A stretch of 64,000 nt of DNA from Spirochaetaceae bacterium (GTDB lineage Bacteria > Spirochaetota > Spirochaetia > Treponematales > Treponemataceae). The notes beneath the pieces were generated by a model. It saw only the letters and a program-made list of their open reading frames with translations, did not search any database and was not told where the DNA came from. Of this stretch, positions 41,737-50,786 are shown piece by piece. Where the stretch lies: assembly GCA_017622135.1 (NCBI GenBank), contig JAGARR010000050.1, positions 20,340 through 84,339 on the forward strand. The letters run 5' to 3'. Made by a program: the position numbers and the translations under genes. The stretch's first letter is position 1; each line of letters starts with the position of its first letter.

Positions 41737-43206
41737 ATGTCCTCTCAGATGGCAGAAGCTATACGCCAGTTGATTCAGGAGAAGGGTCTTCCAGAGAAGG
41801 CTGTTCTCACAATGATTGAAGATACCTTGAAGGCCGCTTACAAGCGCAAGTTCGGTACCTGCGAGAATGCAGTGGTGGAGTTTGCGGAGGATTTATCCGA
41901 GGTGTATCTCTATTCCAAGAAGATTGTGGTGGATGGTGCCTACGACCTTACCACTGAGATTGAGCTGGAGGACGCCAAGAAGCTTGGTGAGGATTTCGAG
42001 GTGGGTGATGAGATCGCCATTCAGATCGATCCTAAGGACTTTGATCGCTCCATCATCCAGACAGGAAAGCAGACTGCGCGCCAGTCGCTGTCCGAAATCC
42101 AGAAGGACAGGCTTTACGCCGAGTTCAAGGACAAGGTGGGGGATCTTGTGGTGGGATACTACCAGCGTGAGGATATGCGGGAAGGAAAGAACAAGGGAAC
42201 CATCTATGTGGATTTGGGCAAGGTGGAGGGAATCCTCCCCAAGCGCAATCAGTCTCCCCGTGAAAGCTACGAGAAGAATAGCAGAATCAGGGCCTTGGTA
42301 ACCGAGGTGAAGAAGAGCAATTCTCGGGGTGGGCCTGGACTGCAGCTGGTTCTGTCCCGCACCGACCCTGATTTTGTACGTAAGATCATGGAGCAGGAGA
42401 TTCCTGAGACATATGACAAGACGGTGGAGATTTACAAGATTGTCCGAGAGCCAGGCTACCGCACCAAGGTTGCCGTCTATTCCCATCGGGAGGATGTGGA
42501 TCCCGTTGGAGCCTGTGTGGGTCTCAAGGGTGTGCGTATCCAGTCTGTCATCAAGGAACTGGAGGGAGAGAAGATCGACGTGCTGAAATACGAGCCCGAT
42601 CCAGTGGAGTTCATCAAGAATGCCCTGTCTCCCGCCGAGGTTTCCGGTGTTATCATCTTGGACGAGGACAAGCGCCAGGCTCTGGCGGTGGTTCCTGAGA
42701 GTCAGTTCTCCCTGGCCATCGGAAAGCAGGGCCTGAATGTCCGCCTGGCCAACCGTCTGGTGGACTGGAACATCGATGTCAAGACGGAGGATCAGTACGA
42801 GGAGTTTGACCAGCTGGTGGTTCAGTCCCGGAAGGCTGCCGAGGATTTGTTCTCCGACGAGATTCCTACGGTCAACACATTGGCGGAGTTGCCCGGCATC
42901 AATCAGGATGTGGTGGCAATCCTCAAGGAAAATAATATAGAAGACATCGAGCAATTCCTTGTGGCTTGTGAAAATGGTGTGCTGGAAGGAATTGAGGGGG
43001 TGTCTGCAGAGGATGTATCTGCAGTGGAGGCCCTCATCAATGATGTGGTGGAGTTTGTGGAGGACGAATTGGATGTCCAGGACCAGGAGTCCATGGAGGA
43101 AGAGGAGTACTTCTGCCCTGAGTGCAACGCAAGGATTACAACCGATATGACAGCCTGTCCAAACTGTGGTATTGGTCTTAGTTTCGAGGAAGAGGACGAG
43201 GAATAG
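41737..43206 (+). CDS. nusA: Transcription factor NusA with C-terminal zinc ribbon
   Basis: 489 residues. N-terminal RNA-polymerase-binding domain (1-125), S1 domain (about 130-200, VVGYYQREDMREGKNKG), and KH1/KH2 (about 225-345, with DPVGACVGLKGVRIQSV and FSLAIGKQGLNVRLANRL). Then come an acidic helix-hairpin-helix region with LPGINQDVVAIL and, unusually, a CPEC...CPNC zinc ribbon at residues ~463-480 before an acidic tail. NusA controls pausing, termination and antitermination. TTAGGAGG precedes the ATG. The zinc ribbon is not in Escherichia coli NusA and may be a spirochaete feature. Confidence 0.96.
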   Translation: MSSQMAEAIRQLIQEKGLPEKAVLTMIEDTLKAAYKRKFGTCENAVVEFAEDLSEVYLYSKKIVVDGAYDLTTEIELEDAKKLGEDFEVGDEIAIQIDPKDFDRSIIQTGKQTARQSLSEIQKDRLYAEFKDKVGDLVVGYYQREDMREGKNKGTIYVDLGKVEGILPKRNQSPRESYEKNSRIRALVTEVKKSNSRGGPGLQLVLSRTDPDFVRKIMEQEIPETYDKTVEIYKIVREPGYRTKVAVYSHREDVDPVGACVGLKGVRIQSVIKELEGEKIDVLKYEPDPVEFIKNALSPAEVSGVIILDEDKRQALAVVPESQFSLAIGKQGLNVRLANRLVDWNIDVKTEDQYEEFDQLVVQSRKAAEDLFSDEIPTVNTLAELPGINQDVVAILKENNIEDIEQFLVACENGVLEGIEGVSAEDVSAVEALINDVVEFVEDELDVQDQESMEEEEYFCPECNARITTDMTACPNCGIGLSFEEEDEE

Positions 43207-43214
43207 GATAGAAT

Positions 43215-45908
43215 ATGGCGGATGAAGAGAACAAGCCCAAAGTAAAACTAATCAAGAAAAAGAGCGACGCTCCACAGGCTCCTGTCCAAGAACAGGCCCC
43301 TGTCTTGAGCAAGCCTGCTCAGGAACAGGCTGCTGCAGGAAGCTCCCCTGCAAAGGTGGTGGTGCACAAGCAGGGAGGGGCTGCCGCTCCGGAAAAGAAG
43401 AAGAAGGTGGTGGTGGTAAAGAAGCCCGCCGCCGCACCTCGGCCCGTCAAGTCGGATACCCCCAAGGAGAGTCCCGCACCTGCTTCCACACCTGTAGACT
43501 CATCCGTACCTCCCTCTGTCCAGACAAAGGAGTCCGCCGCACCTGTCTCCCAGCAGAAGGAACCAGCCACCGCTGAAAAGCCAGTGGAGCAGAAGCCCAA
43601 GCCAAAGACAGCCTTTGAGTTGAGTCCCGCCCGCCCCAACGTCAAGGCAGGAAACCTTTCCGACAAGCCTCGTGGCGGCGGCTACAACCGTGGTGGCCGT
43701 GATGGCTACCAGCGCCGTGATGGAGGATTCTCCGGAGCCCAGGCTCGTGAGGGATTCCAGAACCGGCAGGGTGGTCAGGGTGGCTACAACCGTGGCCCCG
43801 GTGGCTACAACCGGCAGGGCGGTCAGGGTGGCTACAACCGTGGTCCCGGCGGCTACAACCGGCAGGGTGGGCAGGGCGGCCAGGGCGGATTCAACCGCAA
43901 TGGTCCCGGTGGACGGCCTGGATTCGGCGGCCCCCGTCCTGGATTTGGTGGCGGTGCTCCGGCTCCCATGGAGGAGGCGAAGAAGGTTCCCGCCAAGAAG
44001 ACCTTCAAGGGAAAGAAGCCTGTCTACCGCAAGGATCGGGAGGACGAGAACTTCTTCGAGGACAGGAACCAGAAGAAGAAGCAGGCTTCCATGGCCAGCG
44101 CCGTGCCTGCCTCCATCGAGATTATGGAGACCATCTCCGTGTCCGACTTGGCCAAGAAGATGAACCTCAAGGCTTCTGAAATCATCGGAAAGCTCATGTC
44201 CATGGGTATGATGGTTTCCATCACCCAGTCCATAGATGCGGATACTGCCACCCTGCTGGCCTCCGAGTACGATTGTGACGTGCATATCATCAGCCTCTAC
44301 GACGAGACGGTCATCGAAAGCGATGCCGGTGAAGAGGGGGATATGGAGGTTCGGCCTCCTGTTGTCACCATCATGGGTCACGTTGACCACGGTAAGACAA
44401 AGACACTGGATGCCATCCGCAGTACCCGTGTGGCCGAAGGGGAGTTTGGTGGAATTACCCAGCACATTGGTGCCTACATGGTGGAGACAGAGAAGGGACG
44501 CATAACCTTCCTGGATACTCCTGGTCACGAGGCCTTTACCATGATGCGTGCCCGTGGTGCAAAGATTACGGATATCGTTGTTCTGGTGGTTGCCGCCGAC
44601 GATGGAGTGATGCCCCAGACGGTGGAGGCCATCAACCACGCCAAGGATGCCGAGGTGCCTATCATCGTGGCGGTGAACAAGGTTGACAAGCCTGAGGCCA
44701 ACCCCGACCGGGTGAAGACTCAGTTGTCCGACTTAGGCTTGGTGCCAGAGGATTGGGGTGGAGACACCCAGTTTGTCCATATCAGTGCCTTGAAGAAGGA
44801 GGGCTTGGACGACCTGCTGGATGCCATCCTGCTGCAGGCTGAGGTTCTGGAGCTGAAGGCTACCTGGAACTGCCGCGCCGAGGGAAAGATTATCGAGTCC
44901 CGGGTGGACCATGGTCGTGGTGTGGTGTCCACCGTCATTGTGGAGCGGGGAACCCTCACCACAGGAGATCCCTTCGTGGCTGGAATCTATTCCGGCCGTG
45001 TCCGCGCTATCTTCAACGACCGTGGTGAGAAGGTCAAGGAGGCAACTCCCAGTATGCCGGTGGAGATTCTCGGCATGGAGTCCATGCCCAACGCCGGCGA
45101 TCCCTTTCAGGTTACGGACACCGAAAAGACTGCCCGCTCCATCTCCTCCAAGCGTCAGGAGTTGAAGCGTTTCGAGGATGCCAAGAGCGTGCGAAAGGTC
45201 ACCTTGGACAACCTGTATGACACCATCGATGCCGGCGGCATAATGGAGCTGAAGGTCATTATCAAGGCAGACGTGCAGGGTTCTGCAGAGGCCTTGAAGG
45301 CTTCCTTGGAGAAGCTTTCAACCAGGGATATTCGCCTGGTGGTCATCCACTCCTCGGCCGGTGCCATCAACGAGAGCGATGTCATGCTGGCTGCCGCCGA
45401 CTCAAACGCTATTATCATCGGATTCAACGTGCGGCCCACACCCAAGGCCAAGGCCTTGGCGGACCAGGAGAAGGTGGACATCCGCAAGTACAACGTCATC
45501 TACAAGTGTGTGGAGGAGATAACGCTGGCCATGGAGGGCATGCTGAAGCCCGACGTGAAGGAGGAGGTCGTTGGAATGGTGGAGGTTCGGGATACCTTCC
45601 GTGTGCCCAAGGTGGGCCTCATCGCCGGTTCCTACGTCATCCAGGGTGTGGTTCGCCGCACCTCCAGCGTCAACGTCATCCGGGAAGGCATCGTCATCTA
45701 CAGCGGCAAGATTTCCTCACTCAAGCGTTTCAAGGACGACGTGAAGGAAGTGAACACCGGCTACGAATGCGGTATCGGCATCGACAGCTGGCAGGACATC
45801 CAGGTGGGCGACCAGCTGGAAATCTTCGAGTATGTTGAGGTTGCCCGCAAGCTGGGAGACTCAGCTCCCTTGAACAAGGCCGATGGGGCTGGAGGGGACA
45901 AGGAGTAA
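43215..45908 (+). CDS. infB: Translation initiation factor IF-2
   Basis: 897 residues. The first ~270 are a low-complexity arm: Lys/Pro/Ala-rich, then about 80 residues of Gly/Arg/Asn/Tyr repeats ([16 protein letters not shown] units, 43670-43960). An IF2_N-type segment follows ([20 protein letters not shown], about residue 305), then the G domain with [14 protein letters not shown] and NKVD. The C-terminal domains bind fMet-tRNA ([19 protein letters not shown]). The RGG-like arm is unusual and could bind RNA. rbfA starts directly after the stop. Confidence 0.97.
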   Translation: MADEENKPKVKLIKKKSDAPQAPVQEQAPVLSKPAQEQAAAGSSPAKVVVHKQGGAAAPEKKKKVVVVKKPAAAPRPVKSDTPKESPAPASTPVDSSVPPSVQTKESAAPVSQQKEPATAEKPVEQKPKPKTAFELSPARPNVKAGNLSDKPRGGGYNRGGRDGYQRRDGGFSGAQAREGFQNRQGGQGGYNRGPGGYNRQGGQGGYNRGPGGYNRQGGQGGQGGFNRNGPGGRPGFGGPRPGFGGGAPAPMEEAKKVPAKKTFKGKKPVYRKDREDENFFEDRNQKKKQASMASAVPASIEIMETISVSDLAKKMNLKASEIIGKLMSMGMMVSITQSIDADTATLLASEYDCDVHIISLYDETVIESDAGEEGDMEVRPPVVTIMGHVDHGKTKTLDAIRSTRVAEGEFGGITQHIGAYMVETEKGRITFLDTPGHEAFTMMRARGAKITDIVVLVVAADDGVMPQTVEAINHAKDAEVPIIVAVNKVDKPEANPDRVKTQLSDLGLVPEDWGGDTQFVHISALKKEGLDDLLDAILLQAEVLELKATWNCRAEGKIIESRVDHGRGVVSTVIVERGTLTTGDPFVAGIYSGRVRAIFNDRGEKVKEATPSMPVEILGMESMPNAGDPFQVTDTEKTARSISSKRQELKRFEDAKSVRKVTLDNLYDTIDAGGIMELKVIIKADVQGSAEALKASLEKLSTRDIRLVVIHSSAGAINESDVMLAAADSNAIIIGFNVRPTPKAKALADQEKVDIRKYNVIYKCVEEITLAMEGMLKPDVKEEVVGMVEVRDTFRVPKVGLIAGSYVIQGVVRRTSSVNVIREGIVIYSGKISSLKRFKDDVKEVNTGYECGIGIDSWQDIQVGDQLEIFEYVEVARKLGDSAPLNKADGAGGDKE

Positions 45909-46337
45909 ATGGCTTCCTTCAGACTGGTACGTTTAGGAGAACAGATCCGGGAGGAAATTTCCAAGATGATTCTTTCCGGCCAGATAAAGGATCCCCGCGT
46001 CTCCACCTTTTTGTCCATCAACAGGGTGGAGGTCTCCGGTGACTTGGGATATGCCAAGGTCTATGTTTCCAGCTTCATGAGCGGCAAGGAGACGGAGAAG
46101 GGAGTGCGGGGCCTGCAAAGTGCAGCTGGCTTCATTCAGTCCACCATCGGAAGGAAGCTGACCATCCGTCAGTTTCCCAAGCTCACCTTCGTTGCTGATT
46201 CCAGCATCAAGGAGGGCTTCGAGATGGTGCGCAAGCTGAACCAACTGGAGGCTGAAGAGGCGGCTGCCCAAGCAGAGCGGGATGCCGCAGCATCGGCCTC
46301 CGCTGGCTCAGAGGGAGAGCATTCCTCTGGCTCGTAA
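45909..46337 (+). CDS. rbfA: Ribosome-binding factor A
   Basis: 142 residues. Single KH-like domain: LGEQIREEISKMILSGQIKDP, VSTFLSINRVEVSGDLGYAKVYVS, and the C-terminal IRQFPKLTFVADSSIKEG. RbfA assists 16S 5'-end processing and 30S maturation at low temperature. The ATG follows the infB stop with no gap. The tail is Ala/Glu-rich (EEAAAQAERDAAASAS). Confidence 0.95.
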   Translation: MASFRLVRLGEQIREEISKMILSGQIKDPRVSTFLSINRVEVSGDLGYAKVYVSSFMSGKETEKGVRGLQSAAGFIQSTIGRKLTIRQFPKLTFVADSSIKEGFEMVRKLNQLEAEEAAAQAERDAAASASAGSEGEHSSGS

Positions 46338-46359
46338 GGATTCTTCTGCATCCGGTGTC

Positions 46360-47328
46360 ATGCTCTTTGCCAAGGAGAGCGGCCCCACCAGCTTTTCCTC
46401 CCTGGGGGTCATCAAGAAGGCCCTGGGCACGGGAAAGGTGGGGCATACCGGTACCCTTGATAGTTTTGCCGAGGGCCTGCTGGTGGTGCTGGTGGGAAAG
46501 ATGACTCGGCTGGTTCCCTACATCACTGCCACAGAAAAGCGGTACCAGGCAGTGGTGGCCTTCGGTTCTGAGACAGACACCCTGGAGCCATCAGGCCAGA
46601 TTATTGCCACCTCTCCATTGCCCAGCCGTCAGCAGGTTGAGTCGGCGCTGGATCGGTTCCGGGGAACAATTTCCCAGGTGCCGCCCCTGTACTCTGCCAT
46701 CCATGTGGATGGCCAGCGGGCCAGCGACCTTGCCCGATCCGGCCAGCAGGCCCAGCTTCCCTCCAGAGAAATAACCGTCCATTCCCTTGCGCTCACCGAC
46801 TTTGACGGCCAGCACGGCCTGCTGGAGGTTACCTGTTCCAAGGGAACCTACATCCGCTCCCTTGCCCGGGACATCGCCCTGGCGGCAGGAAGTCGTGGCC
46901 ATCTGGTGGCATTGCGGAGAACTGGAGTTGGTCCCTTCCGTCTGGAGGATGCGGTCTTTTCCCAAAGGCTCACGGCCTTCACCCTTGCCAGTCGTGGACA
47001 GGGCGAGGTACCCGCTGCCAAGGCAAGCCAGCAGGAGCTGGAGGAGGTGGCTGCAGGTCTGGTGCAGTTTGTGCCCGGAATGGCGGCGGCCTGTGGATTG
47101 GAGAGCCTTGTCTTGTCCAGCGGCCATGAGACGGAGTTCTTTCAGGGGCGACCTCCCAGAAGCAGCTGGTTCACACCATGGGAGGGTGCAGTTTCTGTCC
47201 AGCCGCCACCAATTGAAGGCCAGGTCAGGGAGCTGCCGGTGTTTCTGGAGACTGGAGAGCTGGCGGGAATGGTAAAAAAGGCTGGGGGACGATTCCACTA
47301 TTGCTTTGTAATTCCCCGGCAAGGATGA
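46360..47328 (+). CDS. truB: tRNA pseudouridine-55 synthase TruB
   Basis: About 322 residues. It makes pseudouridine 55 in the tRNA T loop. The motif with the catalytic Asp is GHTGTLDSFAEGLLVV (family: GxLDPxAxGLL). Others: YQAVVAFGSETDTLEPSG, PPLYSAIHVDGQRASDLAR, and CSKGTYIRSLARDIA. I chose the ATG at 46360, where the conserved LFAKESGPTSF begins. The open frame goes back into rbfA to 46282, and a start slightly upstream, coupled to the rbfA stop, cannot be excluded. The C-terminus is longer than in E. coli and PUA-like. Confidence 0.93.
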   Translation: MLFAKESGPTSFSSLGVIKKALGTGKVGHTGTLDSFAEGLLVVLVGKMTRLVPYITATEKRYQAVVAFGSETDTLEPSGQIIATSPLPSRQQVESALDRFRGTISQVPPLYSAIHVDGQRASDLARSGQQAQLPSREITVHSLALTDFDGQHGLLEVTCSKGTYIRSLARDIALAAGSRGHLVALRRTGVGPFRLEDAVFSQRLTAFTLASRGQGEVPAAKASQQELEEVAAGLVQFVPGMAAACGLESLVLSSGHETEFFQGRPPRSSWFTPWEGAVSVQPPPIEGQVRELPVFLETGELAGMVKKAGGRFHYCFVIPRQG

Positions 47329-47333
47329 TGAAT

Positions 47334-48188
47334 ATGAATGATTCACTGAGAGTTTACTCTTGGGATGACATAGCCTCCGGTGCCTTCCTGTCACCTGAGG
47401 AATTGGCGGAGGCGGGATACGAGGGGACAGCCCTGACCGTTGGTGGCTTTGACGGTGTCCATTTGGGACATCAGGCCCTTTTTTCCGCTGTCATGGCCCA
47501 GAAAAGGCTCCTGCCCGGTGTGGTGACCTTCGGAACCTCACCAAAGGCCCGCCTAAACCCTGAGCAGTTCGCTGGATCTGTGTGTACCATGGAGCAGCGC
47601 CTGAACCTGTTTCGTGAGGCAGGCTTTGCCTTCACCGTGGTCATTGACTTTTCCGGTGATTTTGGTAGAATGGAAGGAGTTGTCTTCCTCCAGCATTTAC
47701 GTGATAATTTGTCTATGCGCTATCTTGCGGAGGGAACAGACTTTAGATGTGGCTACAAAGGTTCCGTCAATATTGATTTCCTTCGGAGCTTCGCCCGTGA
47801 GACTGGTGTCCGGCTGGATGTGGTGGAGCCGGTCATAGCGGAGGGTGTGCGGGTCAGTTCTTCTGAGATTCGTTGCGCCTTGCTTGAGGGAGACCTTGTC
47901 CGGTGCAGCCGCCTTTTGGGAAGGAATTTTTCCCTGGGTGGCAGTTGCTTCGATTGGAGCCAGGAGGGAGTTTCTCTGTTAGGAACGAGACGGCGGGGGC
48001 CTTGCGGCTGCATGCAGGTGCTGCCGCCTGATGGAACCTATCAGGTGGCACTGTACTGGAAGGATGGAAAGTCTTTCCAGCGTGGACAGGTGGTGATTCA
48101 GGGAGAGATCCTCCGGTTTACCCCTCCTGCTGGAGAAGCTGATGATGGAATCAAGCTTCCAGTAGCGTGGGTAGAGTTCTTGGTATAG
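47334..48188 (+). CDS. ribF: FAD synthetase RibF with degenerate riboflavin-kinase domain
   Basis: 284 residues from the ATG at 47334, chosen because AAGGA stands about 8 bases before it. The N-terminal FMN adenylyltransferase domain is intact: GGFDGVHLGHQALF (HxGH), ERF-type segment as DFSGDFGRMEG, GTDFRCGYKGSVN, and VSSSEIRCALLEGD (VSST-x-IR). The C-terminal ~95 residues keep the position and size of the flavokinase barrel but lack its G-x-PTAN phosphate motif and the following Asn/Glu signatures. The enzyme may therefore only convert FMN to FAD. Confidence 0.88.
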   Translation: MNDSLRVYSWDDIASGAFLSPEELAEAGYEGTALTVGGFDGVHLGHQALFSAVMAQKRLLPGVVTFGTSPKARLNPEQFAGSVCTMEQRLNLFREAGFAFTVVIDFSGDFGRMEGVVFLQHLRDNLSMRYLAEGTDFRCGYKGSVNIDFLRSFARETGVRLDVVEPVIAEGVRVSSSEIRCALLEGDLVRCSRLLGRNFSLGGSCFDWSQEGVSLLGTRRRGPCGCMQVLPPDGTYQVALYWKDGKSFQRGQVVIQGEILRFTPPAGEADDGIKLPVAWVEFLV

Positions 48189-48263
48189 TCCTAGATGGAC
48201 GTGGAGCGATTCCCCTCATACGTTTGGTTATCTTAAAGGGATTAAAATAGAAAGGAGTAAGTA

Positions 48264-48533
48264 ATGGCACTTACAAAAGACACAACTGCTGCCATCGTGA
48301 CAAAATTCGGTGCAAACGACCGTGACACTGGCAACACAAGAGTTCAGGTAGCACTGCTGACTGAACGCATCAAGCAGCTCACAGAGCATTGCAAGACCTT
48401 CAAGAAGGACAAGGGAGCTTCCCGTCGTCTCATTATCTTGGTTGGTCAGCGCAGAAGCCTGTTGAAGTACATGCAGCGTACTGATCTGGAAGGATACCGT
48501 GCGCTCATCAAAGAACTTGGCCTGCGCAAGTAA
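48264..48533 (+). CDS. rpsO: 30S ribosomal protein S15
   Basis: 89 residues, exact family length. TGNTRVQVALLTERIKQLTEH, then KDKGASRRLIILVGQRRSLL and YRALIKELGLRK are the S15 helices. It binds the central domain of 16S rRNA early in 30S assembly. AAAGGAG precedes the ATG. It lies between ribF and pnp with a terminator-like hairpin after it, the same arrangement as in many bacteria, where rpsO-pnp is a regulated pair. Confidence 0.98.
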   Translation: MALTKDTTAAIVTKFGANDRDTGNTRVQVALLTERIKQLTEHCKTFKKDKGASRRLIILVGQRRSLLKYMQRTDLEGYRALIKELGLRK

Positions 48534-48541
48534 GCTGTGGG

Positions 48542-48589
48542 GGACAGCCTGCTGCCGTTGTGTGCGGGAGGCTGTCCTTTTCATTTTTT
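48542..48589 (+). terminator. rpsO-pnp intergenic hairpin
   Basis: GGACAGCC/GGCTGTCC (48542-48549 with 48570-48577) with a 20-base loop, then TTTTCATTTTTT. In other bacteria the hairpin here both ends most rpsO transcripts and acts in pnp autocontrol. Confidence 0.75.
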
Positions 48590-48602
48590 AGGAGAAAAAG
48601 AA

Positions 48603-50702
48603 ATGGTTCATAGAGTATCTTATACATTGGCAGGACAGGAATTGATTTTAGAGACCGGCCGCTTGGCAAAGCAGGCTAACGGTGCTGTCTATGCCCAGTT
48701 TGGCGGCTCAGCCGTCATCGCCACCGCCTGTGCGTCCAGCGATGCTCGGGAGGGATTGGACTTTGTTCCCGTAACAGTGGACTACAACGAGAAGTACTAT
48801 GCCGCCGGAAAGATTCCCGGAGGCTTCATCAAGCGTGAGGGGCGCCCCAAGGACAAGGAGATTCTGGTGTCCCGCCTCATCGACCGCCCCATGCGCCCCC
48901 TGTTCGAGGTGGCCTTTGGACGTGAGATCCAGATTGTGCCCACCTGCATCTCCTCAGACCAGATCAACCCGCCGGACATCCTGGCTGTCATCGCCAGCTC
49001 CGCTGCCGTTGTCATTTCAGACATCCCCTTCAACGGACCCATCGCTGGTGTTCGGGTGGCCTATGTTGACGGCGACTATGTGGTGAACCCCACCTATGCC
49101 CAGATTGAGAAGGCTCAGCTGGAGATTGTGGTGGCGGGAACTGCCGAGGGCTTCACTATGGTTGAGGGTGGTGCCAAGGAAGTGTCCGAGGAGATTATGC
49201 TGGGAGCCCTGGCAAAGGCTCAGGAATTCATCACCGACATGTGCCACCTGCAGGATGAGCTGCGGAAATTGGCCGGAAAGGAGAAGCTTCCCCTGTGTCC
49301 CGCCACCGCCCAGCTGGAGAACAAGGAGGCCATGCTGGCAGAGGCCTTGCCCAAGATGGAGGAGGCCTGCTTTGTGAAGGGCAAGCACCAGCGCCACGAG
49401 GCCATTGGTGCCGTAAAGGCTGCCCTGGCGGAAAAGTATGCCCAGCAGCTGGAGGATGACCTGCAGAAGAAGTTGTTCAACGGCCTCTTTGAGGACATGG
49501 AGTACAACATCCTCCGCAAGAGCATCCTGGACCGAGGCATCCGTGTGGACGGTCGCGGCACCGAGGATATCCGCCCCATCACCTGTGAGATCAATGTACT
49601 GCCTCGGCCCCACGGCTCAGCTGTGTTCACCCGTGGTGAGACCCAGTCCCTGGCAGTTGCCACCCTGGGAACTTCCCTGGACGAGCAGGTGTACGACGAC
49701 ATTGACGGCGACCGCCGTGAGCACTTTATCCTGCACTACAACTTCCCGCCCTATTCTGTTGGTGAGGTTGGCCGCATGGGTACTGGCCGCCGTGAGATTG
49801 GTCACGGAAACCTGGCCCGCCGTTCCTTGGAGGCCATGGTTCCTTCCCGTGAGGAATTCCCCTACACCGTCCGTGTGGTCTCCGAGATTCTTGAGTCCAA
49901 CGGCTCCTCCTCCATGGCATCCGTCTGTGGCGGAACCCTGTGTATGCTGGCTGCCGGTGTGCCTATGAAGAAGCCGGTGGCGGGAATCGCCATGGGACTC
50001 ATTACCGAGGGTGACAAGTACGAGAAGTACGCCATTCTCTCCGACATTTTGGGGGAGGAGGATCACCTGGGTGACATGGACTTCAAGGTGGCAGGAACCG
50101 TTGACGGAATCACCGGCTTCCAGATGGACATCAAGATTGCAGGTGTCACCACAGAGATCATGCAGAAGGCACTGGATCAGGCCCGTCGTGGTCGCCTCCA
50201 CATCCTGAGCGTCATGAACCAGACCATCAGCAAGCCCGCCGACAAGATCAGCGAGTATGCCCCCAAGATTGAGTCCATGAAGATTGACGTGGACAAGATT
50301 GGTGCCCTCATCGGTCCCGGTGGAAAGGTCATCAAGGGAATCTGTGCCGCCCACGATGTTAAGATCGACACCGAGGACGACGGAACCGTCATCATCTACG
50401 GCAAGACAGGAAAGGCCACCGATGCCGCTAAGGCCGCCGTGAAGGCCATTGTGGAGGATCCCGAGGTGGGAACCATCTATAACGGAAGCGTCAAGCGGAT
50501 TATGGAATTCGGTGCCTTTGTGGAGATCCTTCCTGGCAAGGAGGGGTTGTGCCACATCTCCAAGCTTTCCCGCCAACGGGTGGAGAAGGTTACCGATGTC
50601 ATCAAGGAAGGCCAGCAGATTCCCGTGAAGCTTCTGGAGATTGACAAGATGGGTCGCCTGAATCTGTCCTACATTGATGCCCTTGAGGCTCAGAAGAAAT
50701 AA
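48603..50702 (+). CDS. pnp: Polyribonucleotide nucleotidyltransferase (PNPase)
   Basis: 699 residues from ATG at 48603 (GGAG 8 bases before). Two RNase PH-like domains, the first with KREGRPKDKEILVSRLIDRP and the second with RPITCEINVLPRPHGSAVFTR and LGEEDHLGDMDFKVAGT, which carries the catalytic Asp residues. Then KH (IGALIGPGGKVIKGI) and S1 (VGTIYNGSVKRIMEFGAFVE) domains. It degrades RNA 3' to 5' with phosphate. A very strong terminator follows. Confidence 0.98.
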   Translation: MVHRVSYTLAGQELILETGRLAKQANGAVYAQFGGSAVIATACASSDAREGLDFVPVTVDYNEKYYAAGKIPGGFIKREGRPKDKEILVSRLIDRPMRPLFEVAFGREIQIVPTCISSDQINPPDILAVIASSAAVVISDIPFNGPIAGVRVAYVDGDYVVNPTYAQIEKAQLEIVVAGTAEGFTMVEGGAKEVSEEIMLGALAKAQEFITDMCHLQDELRKLAGKEKLPLCPATAQLENKEAMLAEALPKMEEACFVKGKHQRHEAIGAVKAALAEKYAQQLEDDLQKKLFNGLFEDMEYNILRKSILDRGIRVDGRGTEDIRPITCEINVLPRPHGSAVFTRGETQSLAVATLGTSLDEQVYDDIDGDRREHFILHYNFPPYSVGEVGRMGTGRREIGHGNLARRSLEAMVPSREEFPYTVRVVSEILESNGSSSMASVCGGTLCMLAAGVPMKKPVAGIAMGLITEGDKYEKYAILSDILGEEDHLGDMDFKVAGTVDGITGFQMDIKIAGVTTEIMQKALDQARRGRLHILSVMNQTISKPADKISEYAPKIESMKIDVDKIGALIGPGGKVIKGICAAHDVKIDTEDDGTVIIYGKTGKATDAAKAAVKAIVEDPEVGTIYNGSVKRIMEFGAFVEILPGKEGLCHISKLSRQRVEKVTDVIKEGQQIPVKLLEIDKMGRLNLSYIDALEAQKK

Positions 50703-50723
50703 CTGCAAGGTGATTCGTGCAAG

Positions 50724-50769
50724 GGCTGTCCTAGAAGTTGCAGAGACTTCCAAGGGCAGCCTTTTTTTT
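50724..50769 (+). terminator. Terminator after pnp
   Basis: GGCTGTCCT/AGGGCAGCC (nine pairs) plus inner GAAGT/ACTTC, loop TGCAGAG, followed by eight T. Confidence 0.92.
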
Positions 50770-50786
50770 GGGGAAGGAGACTTGCT

